From positions 1 to 33,348 of the forward strand of contig JAREWP010000008.1 of NCBI GenBank assembly GCA_029001845.1: a stretch of 33,348 nucleotides of DNA. The letters are read 5' to 3'. The notes beneath the pieces are model-generated. The model worked only from the letters and a program-made list of their open reading frames with translations. It made no database searches and had not been told where the DNA came from. Made by a program: the position numbers and the translations under genes. The stretch is from Candidatus Magnetocorallium paracelense. GTDB taxonomy: Bacteria; Nitrospirota; Thermodesulfovibrionia; Thermodesulfovibrionales; Magnetobacteriaceae. Positions 8,936-17,313 of the stretch are shown one piece after another (within the stretch, counting starts at the first letter, position 1; every line of letters begins with the position of its first letter).

Positions 8936-9120
8936 CCTTTGAAGAGGGAGAGGGTTGGGGTGAGGGGGTGCGGTACAATACTCGTTACGGTCACGCTTCT
9001 CCGCCTTCACCCCTCACCTTAGTCCTCTCCCCTCAAGGGGAGAGGAGATTGAAAGGGAATTTCTTTGAAATTCCCAAACGTCAAAATCAAACCTGTTTCA
9101 TTCCGGCTACGTCGGGTTAG
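8936..9120 (+). repeat. Family A repeat, 3' part (copy 2)
   Basis: It matches the GC-rich and 3' portions of the repeat at 1-329 (GAGGGAGAGGGTTGGGGTGA through GTCGGGTTAG), without the 5' AT-rich section. It ends directly on the AGGAGGG ribosome site of the gene at 9131, so the repeat forms the whole upstream leader of that gene. Confidence 0.8.
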
Positions 9121-9130
9121 GAGGGAAAAC

Positions 9131-11362
9131 ATGATGTATCGATGGAGTAAAGAAGTTCTTAGAGCCATCTTTTTCTTATTGACTTTGTCTGTTATGGTTG
9201 GTTCCGTTTTATTTTACAAAGACCTTGCAGAAGCGGCGAACAAGACCTACTACGTATCCGGCAGCAGTGGAAACGACGCATTCGACGGTCTTACGGTTCA
9301 AACTCCGCTAAAAAGCATAACCCGTGTAAACGAGTTGCAGCTTTTCGAAGGTGACAGCGTGTTGTTCAAATGCGGAGATACCTGGCAGGGGGAAATGCTT
9401 CGTATCGAGCACTCCGGAACGGAAAACAATCCGATTTTATTTGGTTATTACAGCGACAACGACAGGTGCAACGTAAAACCGGTTATATCCGGTTCCCTTC
9501 CCCTTGCCGGCTGGACATCCTATAGTAACAATATTTATGTTGCCAACCTCTCTTCCGGAGACAATGCAGGAAAGTTCGCCAATGGAATCAACCAGCTTTT
9601 TAAGAACGGCGAACGTTTGATGCTCGGCAGATGGCCCAATCTCGACGACGATGCCTATGACAACGGATATACAATCGCCGACGGCCACGACGCAGCGGCT
9701 GTACAAATCATTGACAATGAACTTCCCGCAATGGACTGGACAGGCGCGGTTATGCACATGAAAGGCAGACAGTGGTACATTATGAACCGTGAAGTGGAAA
9801 TATCCGGTACAGGGACGCTTACTCTCAATGTAAATCCTGTTTGCCTAAACACATACGACTGTACGGGCTGGGGATATTTTATAAACAGCCATTTAAACAC
9901 CCTTGACCGGGAGGGCGAATGGTATTACGACAGCAACACAAACCATGTTTACCTCTATACCCTTCAGGGACCACCTGCGGACAACACACTGGAGGGCTCT
10001 GTAATTATAGAGGGAAAGCATGAATACGACACGACACTTGGCGGTATTATAGTAGGAGAAACAAGTCTTAGTGAGGTTTCCAACGTGATAATTGACGGAT
10101 TCCACATAAAAAACTGGTTTGACAACGGCATAACCACTCCAACCAGCCTGGAGATCAACGACAACAGCAATCTTATTATTCGAAACAACCGAATCGATGA
10201 CGTCAATGGAATTGGAATCAATTTAAGAAGCGCCATTTGGAACCTTGATGGCGGTAAAATTCTGGGAGGGGAAAATATAACGGTCAGAAATAACGAAATC
10301 AACGGACCAAATGAGTATGGAATTCAGACGTACACCATAAACTCCTTTTTTTTAGATAATAAAATAAAAAATATAGGTCTTATTGAAAATCTGGGCAGAG
10401 ACGGTATGGGCTGTGAATTCGACCAGGACGAGGCATGTACGCCCAATGGCAGCGGCATACTCCTTTCCACTCACCATGGCGTGAACTCCGGTTACGGTAA
10501 TGTTTTTTCAGGGAATCATTTGCAGCGCATCGGCTATACGGGAATCGAGCAGTACGCACCGGAGAATGTCATTATAAGAAATTTAATCGAAGAACCCTGT
10601 CATGCAAAGGCCGACTGCTCCGGCATACACGCCTATTCAGAGGATTCTTTTGAATATTCTACGGTATATGACGCCATAATAGCGGAAAACATCATTATCG
10701 ACAGTATCGGAAATACGGACGGATGCAGGTATGACTATAAATTACCGCTATTTGGATTTGGAATCAATTTCGAGCATTATTCCAGGAACATGAAGGTCAC
10801 AGGCAATACGATCATCAATTCCAATGCCGCCGGAATCCTGTTCTGGTGGCGCAGCACCGGCACGATAGCAGGAAACACCCTTTACGGTAATGGCGCTTCG
10901 GAAGCGAGCGAATATCGCAGCGCAAACGGACAAATAGAGGTGTGGGACGATGACAGCGATCCCGGTACGGAAGCAACTGTAGTGGATAATATTTTATTCG
11001 CCACTGAATATGACCAATATTTGTTAAAGGTAACTTCTTCGGACAACATTTTATTTGCCGACAATAACTACTACTTCAATCCCTTTGAAGAGAGCGCATT
11101 CCATATCACATCTCCGAACTATAGGGACCTCACCTTTGCTCAGTGGCGGGACTACAGCGGACAGGACGCTAATTCAATTACCACCTGGTACAAACAGTCA
11201 CCGGGCGAAGAACCATTGTCCGAAATATTCTACAATGCCTCGAACACTCTCCGGACCATTGACCTGGGAAACGATATTTATTATGACCTGGACCAAAACA
11301 TGATTACCGGAAGTATCGATTTATCACCCTATAAGTCCAGAATTCTCATAAAAAGCCGATAA
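9131..11362 (+). CDS. Secreted right-handed parallel beta-helix protein
   Basis: This encodes 743 aa from ATG 9131, 5 bases after TAGGAGGG (9118-9125); an in-frame start at 9065 lies inside the repeat and lacks a site. Residues about 10-35 are a signal peptide (AIFFLLTLSVMVGSVLFY...AEA). The mature protein opens with TYYVSGSSGNDAFDGLTVQT, the standard entry of DUF1565/pectate-lyase-like beta-helices. It continues with many NNxI / IxNNxI rungs such as NLIIRNNRIDDVNGIGI and NITVRNNEINGPNEYGI. Such proteins bind or cleave polysaccharides. No catalytic set can be assigned with confidence, so substrate and activity are open. It is followed after 75 bases by another exported protein. Confidence 0.85.
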   Translation: MMYRWSKEVLRAIFFLLTLSVMVGSVLFYKDLAEAANKTYYVSGSSGNDAFDGLTVQTPLKSITRVNELQLFEGDSVLFKCGDTWQGEMLRIEHSGTENNPILFGYYSDNDRCNVKPVISGSLPLAGWTSYSNNIYVANLSSGDNAGKFANGINQLFKNGERLMLGRWPNLDDDAYDNGYTIADGHDAAAVQIIDNELPAMDWTGAVMHMKGRQWYIMNREVEISGTGTLTLNVNPVCLNTYDCTGWGYFINSHLNTLDREGEWYYDSNTNHVYLYTLQGPPADNTLEGSVIIEGKHEYDTTLGGIIVGETSLSEVSNVIIDGFHIKNWFDNGITTPTSLEINDNSNLIIRNNRIDDVNGIGINLRSAIWNLDGGKILGGENITVRNNEINGPNEYGIQTYTINSFFLDNKIKNIGLIENLGRDGMGCEFDQDEACTPNGSGILLSTHHGVNSGYGNVFSGNHLQRIGYTGIEQYAPENVIIRNLIEEPCHAKADCSGIHAYSEDSFEYSTVYDAIIAENIIIDSIGNTDGCRYDYKLPLFGFGINFEHYSRNMKVTGNTIINSNAAGILFWWRSTGTIAGNTLYGNGASEASEYRSANGQIEVWDDDSDPGTEATVVDNILFATEYDQYLLKVTSSDNILFADNNYYFNPFEESAFHITSPNYRDLTFAQWRDYSGQDANSITTWYKQSPGEEPLSEIFYNASNTLRTIDLGNDIYYDLDQNMITGSIDLSPYKSRILIKSR

Positions 11363-11437
11363 TTTCCGTCTGGATACTTAATCAAATATTGAGCAGAATA
11401 AATTATAATGAGACGATTTCGCAAAAGGAGGATTGTC

Positions 11438-13168
11438 ATGAAAGTTTTTATGAGAAAGTCGTTACTAAACATTCTTTTTGGAGGTTTAATACTTTTTTTT
11501 GCGGGATTCTTTGGCTCTGCCGTGGCGCAACAGGGAGATGAGGATTCCGGTGAAACAGTAAGTGTCGATTTAGGCGGGTTTGACTGGGCAATGATGTTTA
11601 AGGGAGATGAAGGGGGTATTGCAATTGAATCCGATGATTCAGGCAACGATAATTTGTGGGCCGTCGGCTATATGGACATAGGAATTCATGTAGATTTAGC
11701 TGAGACTCCTTCCGCCAATATCGACATTAAGACGATTTTTCTCAAGCCTGACGATTCGTCTGTCTACGCTATTACCGGTATTGCTGCCGGAGATTCAATG
11801 AAAGGGGGTGGTTATAGAAGAGAGAATGAAATTTGGAAACCTCTTATTATTGAGATGGAGAATGGAGTAACAAGAGAAGCGTCAGTCAGTGATTACGAGG
11901 TGGAAACCGTCACCATAAGCTCGGAGAGCGATTATGACATTATTACGGATGTCGTTTTTTTAAGTGATGGCCGTCATTATGTCGTTACCGGCATTACCAC
12001 TGGAGATGTGACAACAGGTAAAAGCAATATCACCCCCGTTGCAGGCGGCTCCAATGCAGGGTGGGCGGATATTTTTCTGGCTCTGTACGACAGTAACAAT
12101 AATATTCAATGGGTCCAACAAATCGGCGGGGCAGGCGAAGACAGCTCTACAGCTATTGCCGTTGACTCACGAGACAATATTTACATTGCCGGATTGACAT
12201 ACGGACACTTTGACGGTAATGTCAACCTTGGGGCCAACAGTTGGATTCCCGATGCTCTTCTTGTAAAATATAACAGCGAGGGCATAAAGCAGTGGTCAAA
12301 GCTTCTTGGTACTGAGTACACGGACGGAGCTTACGGGGTTGCCGTTGATTCGCAGGACAATGTATATATGGCAGGCCAGACTGTGGGAGACCTGTACGGC
12401 TATGTTTATAGCGGGTCAAGCAATGCTTTTGTCGCCAAGTATGATAGTGACGGAAACATCCTGTGGGTAGAGCGACTGGAAGGAGACGGTTACGATCAGG
12501 CCAACGATATTGTTGTCGATACTAATAATAATGTCTATATTACAGGAACTACCAACAGTAATTTAGAAGGTAATACAAGTTACGGTGGTTCAGACATCTT
12601 TATAGCTAAGTTAGATAGCGACGGAAATAATAAGTGGATAACACAAACTGGAACATCTGATAATGATGAAGGGAATCATATCGCCATAGATTCAAAAAAC
12701 AATATTTATATATCTGGAACTACAGGCGTAAAAGGATCGTATGCCTTTTATGGCAAGCCGGAGATCGAAAGCGATTCCACACCTGTACCTGACATTCGGG
12801 CGAACGATTTAAACAGTTCGGTAACTATAAGCAGTGACGAGACACTGTTCATCTCTCTGGGACTGGATTCAGGGAGTTATGAGGGCGCCAATGCGGACTG
12901 GTGGCTGGCTGAGTCGGCACCAGACGGCTCATGGTATTTTCTGAATGAAAGCACTTTCGACTGGGACCTTATAACAACGGAGTTTTACACTTTATATCAA
13001 AAACCGCTCTTCAGTTTTGATTTAGGAGAGGAGTCATCTTTGATATTTGAAATGACAGACCTGGATAAAGGCTTATATGCATTTTATTTTGCCGTGGATT
13101 TAACAATGGATGGCGCTTTAACATGGGAGAATTTATATTTTGACTATGTGATGGTAGAGGTGGAATAG
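11438..13168 (+). CDS. Secreted SBBP-repeat beta-propeller protein
   Basis: This encodes 576 aa from ATG 11438, chosen because AGGAGG (11426-11431) precedes it by 6 bases; the in-frame ATG at 11408 has no site. A TATAAT lies at 11404-11409, but no good -35 box does. The signal peptide is ILFGGLILFFAGFFGSAVAQ. Four clear SBBP (beta-propeller) repeats of the form W...G....D.A.AIAVDSxDNIYIAGxTxG occupy residues about 225-430. The last ~105 residues form a module with WWLAESAPDGSWYF, LFSFDLG and GLYAFYFAVDLTMDG. This module also ends the broken gene at 29610-31501. The protein is probably surface-exposed; no enzyme motif is seen. Confidence 0.85.
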   Translation: MKVFMRKSLLNILFGGLILFFAGFFGSAVAQQGDEDSGETVSVDLGGFDWAMMFKGDEGGIAIESDDSGNDNLWAVGYMDIGIHVDLAETPSANIDIKTIFLKPDDSSVYAITGIAAGDSMKGGGYRRENEIWKPLIIEMENGVTREASVSDYEVETVTISSESDYDIITDVVFLSDGRHYVVTGITTGDVTTGKSNITPVAGGSNAGWADIFLALYDSNNNIQWVQQIGGAGEDSSTAIAVDSRDNIYIAGLTYGHFDGNVNLGANSWIPDALLVKYNSEGIKQWSKLLGTEYTDGAYGVAVDSQDNVYMAGQTVGDLYGYVYSGSSNAFVAKYDSDGNILWVERLEGDGYDQANDIVVDTNNNVYITGTTNSNLEGNTSYGGSDIFIAKLDSDGNNKWITQTGTSDNDEGNHIAIDSKNNIYISGTTGVKGSYAFYGKPEIESDSTPVPDIRANDLNSSVTISSDETLFISLGLDSGSYEGANADWWLAESAPDGSWYFLNESTFDWDLITTEFYTLYQKPLFSFDLGEESSLIFEMTDLDKGLYAFYFAVDLTMDGALTWENLYFDYVMVEVE

Positions 13169-13630
13169 GAAGCTGATTGCAAGCAAAATTAAGAACACCT
13201 TTTATCGCTTTCTCCGGCATAACCCGGGAGTTACTAATAAGAAAAATCCAACCTTTTGCCTAATCGGTTCGCTGTATATAACAAAGTGCCGCTGTCGTAC
13301 TAAGAATTACATTAACAAAGCCTCATTGACTCTTATTCTCCGCGTTGAAAGAAATTTACACAATATCCTAAAATAGTACCACGTCAAAACAGTTAACCTA
13401 TAAACAGCAGTCAGCTATCAGCGGTCAGCCTTCAACTAAGGAAAGCATTGATGTTACGCTTATAATTAGCTACACCTTATAGGTGAATCTGTTTTGAACC
13501 ATAAAATGTTGCAATTAAAGAGCTGACAGATGATGGCTGACTGCTAAATGCTGTTATTAAGGTTAAACCAAAATTCATTCAGAATTACAATTTTAACTCG
13601 ACCTTAAAGAGTCAGGGAGTGTTTACGGTA
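13169..13630. other. Intergenic stretch upstream of cstA
   Basis: This is a 460-base gene-free stretch. Apart from the inverted-repeat element at 13402-13545, nothing could be assigned. No sigma-54 (-24/-12) promoter was found ahead of the CstA gene, although a sigma-54 activator lies just downstream of that gene. Confidence 0.5.
13402..13545. repeat. MITE-like inverted-repeat element (family C)
   Basis: The left arm at 13406-13429 (AGCAGTCAGCTATCAGCGG + TCAGC) and the right arm at 13522-13545 are imperfect reverse complements, with about 90 bases between them. The left half with its continuation (TTCAACTAAGGAAA) recurs at 32944-32985. No coding capacity is seen. Related SCAGTCAGCNATCAGC words are common intergenic repeats in some environmental bacteria. 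Confidence 0.65.
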
Positions 13631-15376
13631 ATGAACTCACTTTATATCGTTATCGGAACGGCAGGGTTATATCTTCTTGCCTACCACACATACGGCAAAT
13701 TCCTTGCCGGAAAAATCTTTAAAATCGATCCCTCTTTTATTTGCCCAAGCAAATCCATGAGGGATGAACACGACTATGTGCCTGCTAAAAAAGAGGTGCT
13801 CTTTGGTCATCATTTTACATCGATTGCAGGAACGGGACCTATCGTAGGCCCTGCAATCGCAGTTATATGGGGATGGGTTCCGGCCCTGATATGGATCGTA
13901 TTTGGTTCGATTTTTATGGGAGCTGTCCACGATTTCGGTGCGCTTGTCGTCTCCCTGAGAAATGAAGGACGCTCCATCGGAGACATAGCAGGAAATGTTA
14001 TCAATAAGAGGATTCGCATTCTTTTTCTGCTGATCATTTTTTTCAGCCTCTGGATTATACTGGCAATATTCGGAGTCGTTATCGCCGTTGTCTTTAATAT
14101 GTTTCCCCAGGCCGTTATTCCGGTTTGGTTCGAAATCCCGCTGGCTCTGTGGCTCGGTTACATGGTGTATAAAAAAGGCGCTCCCCTTCTGCCTTACAGT
14201 GTTGTGGCAGTAATTATAATGTATATTACCATTGTCATAGGGGCCTTTATCCCAATTAAGATGCCTTCTTTTTGGGGGATCGATTCCACGGGATGGTGGG
14301 TAATCCTGCTCTTGTTGTATACCTATATTGTATCGACACTGCCCGTGCAAGTGCTGCTCCAGCCAAGGGATTATATCAACTCTCACCAGCTCTTTATAGC
14401 AATGGCTTTATTATCCCTGGGGGTTCTCTTTTCAAGACCTGAGATGATCGCCCCGGCTGTGAATTTCTCGCCAAAGGGCGCCCCCGCTTTATGGCCTATG
14501 CTCTTTGTCGTTATTGCCTGCGGTTCCATATCGGGATTTCATGGTCTTGTCTCTTCAGGCACGACATCCAAACAATGCGATTGCGAAAGCAATTCTCTCT
14601 CCATAGGATATGGCGGAATGCTTCTCGAGGCAATGCTTGCAATTTTCGTCCTCGTGGCCTGTTGCGCCGGAATCGGTATGGGTTTAACAGAAAATGACGA
14701 GATATTCACAGGAATCGCAGCATTCAATCATCACTATGAGAGCTGGAATGCGGCATCCGGTCTTGGCTCAAAAATAAGCGCCTTTGTAATAGGCTCGGCC
14801 AATATGATTGAAATTACAGGCATTCCCAAAGATATCCTTATCACGATTATGGGAGTATTTGTCGTATCCTTTGCCGCCACAACGCTTGACACTGCCACGC
14901 GTCTTCAAAAATTTATTGTCGGAGAACTGACAAAAACATGTGGCTACCCATCTCTTTCCGGACGACACGCTGCTACATCGATTGCCGTTTTGTCCGCTCT
15001 TATTCTTGCATTCTATAACGGAAGCGGTAAAGGCGCTCTAACCTTATGGCCGCTCTTTGGTGCTTTAAACCAGCTGCTTGCGGCCCTCATTCTCCTGGTT
15101 ATTACAGTGTATTTACTGAGAAATAAAGTATCTGTTATCTATACATTTATTCCGATGCTCCTCATGACAGTAATGACGGCATGGGCTCAGATTATCAATC
15201 TGAGAAAATTCTATTCAGATACAAACAGACTACTTTTCTGGATTGGCATGACAGTCTTTATACTGGAAATATGGATGATAATTGAAAGCCTTATCATAAT
15301 GAAAAAAATAGAGGTATCGGATCAGTCCGTTCCGGTGCAGGCAGTATCAGAAAACAAATCAATACCATTCACTTAA
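13631..15376 (+). CDS. cstA: CstA-family carbon starvation / peptide transporter
   Basis: This encodes 581 aa from ATG 13631, about ten bases after CAGGGAG; an in-frame GTG at 13619 overlaps that site and is less likely. The protein is polytopic, with about 15 hydrophobic segments. Family motifs include DEHDYVPA, GHHFTSIAGTGPIVGPAIA, GAVHDFGALVVSLRNEGRSI, VSSGTTSKQ and AATTLDTATRLQKFIVGEL. CstA proteins import peptides or pyruvate in starvation. This is the short form, lacking the extended C-terminus of the ~700-aa Escherichia coli protein. Its last codons (SIPFT) and stop lie inside the palindromic element at 15360-15493. The following sigma-54 activator suggests local regulation, but no promoter supports this. 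Confidence 0.9.
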   Translation: MNSLYIVIGTAGLYLLAYHTYGKFLAGKIFKIDPSFICPSKSMRDEHDYVPAKKEVLFGHHFTSIAGTGPIVGPAIAVIWGWVPALIWIVFGSIFMGAVHDFGALVVSLRNEGRSIGDIAGNVINKRIRILFLLIIFFSLWIILAIFGVVIAVVFNMFPQAVIPVWFEIPLALWLGYMVYKKGAPLLPYSVVAVIIMYITIVIGAFIPIKMPSFWGIDSTGWWVILLLLYTYIVSTLPVQVLLQPRDYINSHQLFIAMALLSLGVLFSRPEMIAPAVNFSPKGAPALWPMLFVVIACGSISGFHGLVSSGTTSKQCDCESNSLSIGYGGMLLEAMLAIFVLVACCAGIGMGLTENDEIFTGIAAFNHHYESWNAASGLGSKISAFVIGSANMIEITGIPKDILITIMGVFVVSFAATTLDTATRLQKFIVGELTKTCGYPSLSGRHAATSIAVLSALILAFYNGSGKGALTLWPLFGALNQLLAALILLVITVYLLRNKVSVIYTFIPMLLMTVMTAWAQIINLRKFYSDTNRLLFWIGMTVFILEIWMIIESLIIMKKIEVSDQSVPVQAVSENKSIPFT

Positions 15377-15493
15377 TGGGTGAAACACCTTCCTACGGAA
15401 GCGGGTCATGTCTGAGAAGGCGCAGCGAAGCGGAGCCTTCGAGTTTGGCCGGTAAAGACGGAAGGTGCTTTGCTCCTTAAGTGAATGACATTG
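15360..15493 (+). repeat. 134-bp palindromic structured element, copy 1 (family B)
   Basis: The outer arms CATTCACTTAA (15364-15374) and TTAAGTGAATG pair perfectly. Inner sections pair too, including GAAGGC...GCCTTC around a conserved core (GAAGCGGGTCATGT, then GAGAAGGCGCAGCGAAGC). An element of exactly the same length lies at 26804-26937. Its outer arms read CATTAACTTAA / TTAAGTTAATG, so both arms changed together. The copy contains the stop codon of the CstA gene and ends 11 bases before the proposed start of the sigma-54 activator gene. Confidence 0.85.
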
Positions 15494-15504
15494 GAATACA
15501 AATA

Positions 15505-17025
15505 ATGAATCACCAGGGAATAAAACCGAGAAATATATTAAAGCTCTTTCTCAAAACACTGCTTGAATTGCAAAACGTAGACAGGGGATCGATCTGGGTA
15601 AAAAAGGGAAATCAGTACTCCTGCGTCGAGGCAATGGGAGATGAAAGTGAAAAGATAAAAGGAATCAATATTGAGAGCGACCGTCAAAGCATTGTCGGAT
15701 GGGTCATAGAAAACGGGGAAAAGGCGATTGGCAAGGCAGGAGAGGACTGGCGGCACTTTAAAGAGATGGAAGAAGACTTACGAATCAAAAGCAGAATAAT
15801 CATGTGCTTTCCGCTTATTCTCGAAACAGGTGAGGTTTACGGCGCCGTTCAACTCATAGAAACACTCGATTCATCGATAAAAATCAATACAGAGAAAGAT
15901 AATCTCAGGTTGATAGAGAATATCGTTAATATTTGCGCTATAGCAATCAGCAATTATACCTCCTACGCTCTTCAACTGGAAGAGAATAAGCAGTTAAGCA
16001 AAACACTTGAGTTACTAATCGAAAGAAATGTCATTATAGGAAAGAGTCAATCTTTCATTAATGAACTCTCTAAAGCACAAAGCTATGCTCAGGTAGATTT
16101 TCCTGTTCTCATAAGAGGTGAAAGCGGTACAGGTAAAGAACTGATAGCCAGGGAGATACACAGGTTGAGTAAACGAAGCAGCAGCCCCTATTTGGTTCAA
16201 AATTGCAGTTCCATACCTGAGACACTCCTTGAGAGCGAACTGTTTGGTCACAAAAAGGGCGCCTTTACAGGCGCCCTTTCAGACAAAAAAGGGCTCTTTG
16301 AATCGGCGAGCAAAGGAACCGTGTTTCTCGACGAGATAGGAGATATGCCGTTTAATCTCCAAAGTAAAATCCTTCGTGTCATTCAGGAGGGAGAGATAAA
16401 ACCTCTGGGCAGCACGAAAACACAAAAAATAGATGTAAGAATTGTAGCAGCTACGAACATCGATCTGGAGGAGGCGATAGCCAGGAAACAATTCAGGGAG
16501 GATCTCTTTTATCGACTCAATGTGCTCCCGGTACATTTACCTCCTCTAAGAGAGAGAAAGGACGACGTCCCTCTGTTTCTGGATTTCTTCATAGCCAGAG
16601 ATTCGAAGGCCCTGGGAATCAAAGTAAAAGAATTGTCGCAAAGAGCCCTTGAACACTTAACCGATTATTCCTGGAAAGGCAACATTAGGGAGTTGGAAAA
16701 TTTCGTAAGGTACACAATCGTTACCAACACAAAAAATACGATCACATCAAATGACCTTCCTGACATTTATAAAATCAAAGACTCCACCGAAAGGTCTCCG
16801 GTCTCAGAGATAATCTCCCCTTCGTTACATGCATCGCCTGACAATAGAATCAATGAAGTGTTACTATCTAAATACTCCTGGCAGGAACTGGAGAGAGTAT
16901 ATATCATCTCCCTCCTGGATCGTTATAAATGGAATATTACGAAAGCTGCAAAGCAGGCGGGGCTTAACAGGTCCACCTTCGATTCGAGGATGAAAAAAAT
17001 AGGGTTAACAAAGAAAGCAGAATAG
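15505..17025 (+). CDS. GAF-AAA+-Fis sigma-54-dependent transcriptional activator
   Basis: This encodes 506 aa from ATG 15505; an in-frame GTG at 15481 lies within the palindromic element and is less likely. Residues about 10-165 are a GAF sensor domain (DRGSIWVKKGNQYSCVEAMG). The AAA+ domain has Walker A GESGTGKE (205-212), the sigma-54-contacting GAFTGA loop (252-257), Walker B TVFLDEIGD (about 273-281), and R-finger/sensor motifs FREDLFYRLNVLPV and WKGNIRELEN. The C-terminus is a Fis-type helix-turn-helix (WNITKAAKQAGLNRSTF). It is NorR/NifA-like in layout, with a cytosolic small-molecule or redox-sensing GAF. It has no receiver domain, so it is not a standard two-component regulator. Its targets are unknown; the CstA gene is the nearest candidate. 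Confidence 0.92.
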   Translation: MNHQGIKPRNILKLFLKTLLELQNVDRGSIWVKKGNQYSCVEAMGDESEKIKGINIESDRQSIVGWVIENGEKAIGKAGEDWRHFKEMEEDLRIKSRIIMCFPLILETGEVYGAVQLIETLDSSIKINTEKDNLRLIENIVNICAIAISNYTSYALQLEENKQLSKTLELLIERNVIIGKSQSFINELSKAQSYAQVDFPVLIRGESGTGKELIAREIHRLSKRSSSPYLVQNCSSIPETLLESELFGHKKGAFTGALSDKKGLFESASKGTVFLDEIGDMPFNLQSKILRVIQEGEIKPLGSTKTQKIDVRIVAATNIDLEEAIARKQFREDLFYRLNVLPVHLPPLRERKDDVPLFLDFFIARDSKALGIKVKELSQRALEHLTDYSWKGNIRELENFVRYTIVTNTKNTITSNDLPDIYKIKDSTERSPVSEIISPSLHASPDNRINEVLLSKYSWQELERVYIISLLDRYKWNITKAAKQAGLNRSTFDSRMKKIGLTKKAE

Positions 17026-17313
17026 GTAGTAATAAATTAGATTGAAAAAATAACGGCAAATCCTTTAAAATTAATCACTCGTAAACAATGACATTGCACT
17101 CGTAATAGTTTAGTTACAACTGATACAGCAATTACTCGAGTTATTTGCACAAACAGTTACCTCTCAAAGGCGCTCAAATTTTTGACAATAAAAGGACTCA
17201 GGCGAGTTTTTACAGCTTCCGCCTGTTATCTTATGTAGCTGTATATGTGCAAGCCCTTTCTTAAACTACGCTCTTTTGTCCGCGCATTTATGTAATCGGA
17301 TACTGAATATACA

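Noticed and set aside
8878-9120. Open frame of 80 codons
   Set aside because: It consists of the family A repeat, with low-complexity translation and no ribosome site.
13667-14386. Long 239-codon frame antisense to the CstA gene
   Set aside because: The plus strand clearly encodes CstA; the antisense product is hydrophilic, low in motifs and has no ribosome site.
16254-16279. Perfect 10-bp hairpin inside the sigma-54 activator gene
   Set aside because: The codons for GAFTGA (GGCGCC...GGCGCC) are self-complementary by nature, so the hairpin needs no regulatory explanation.
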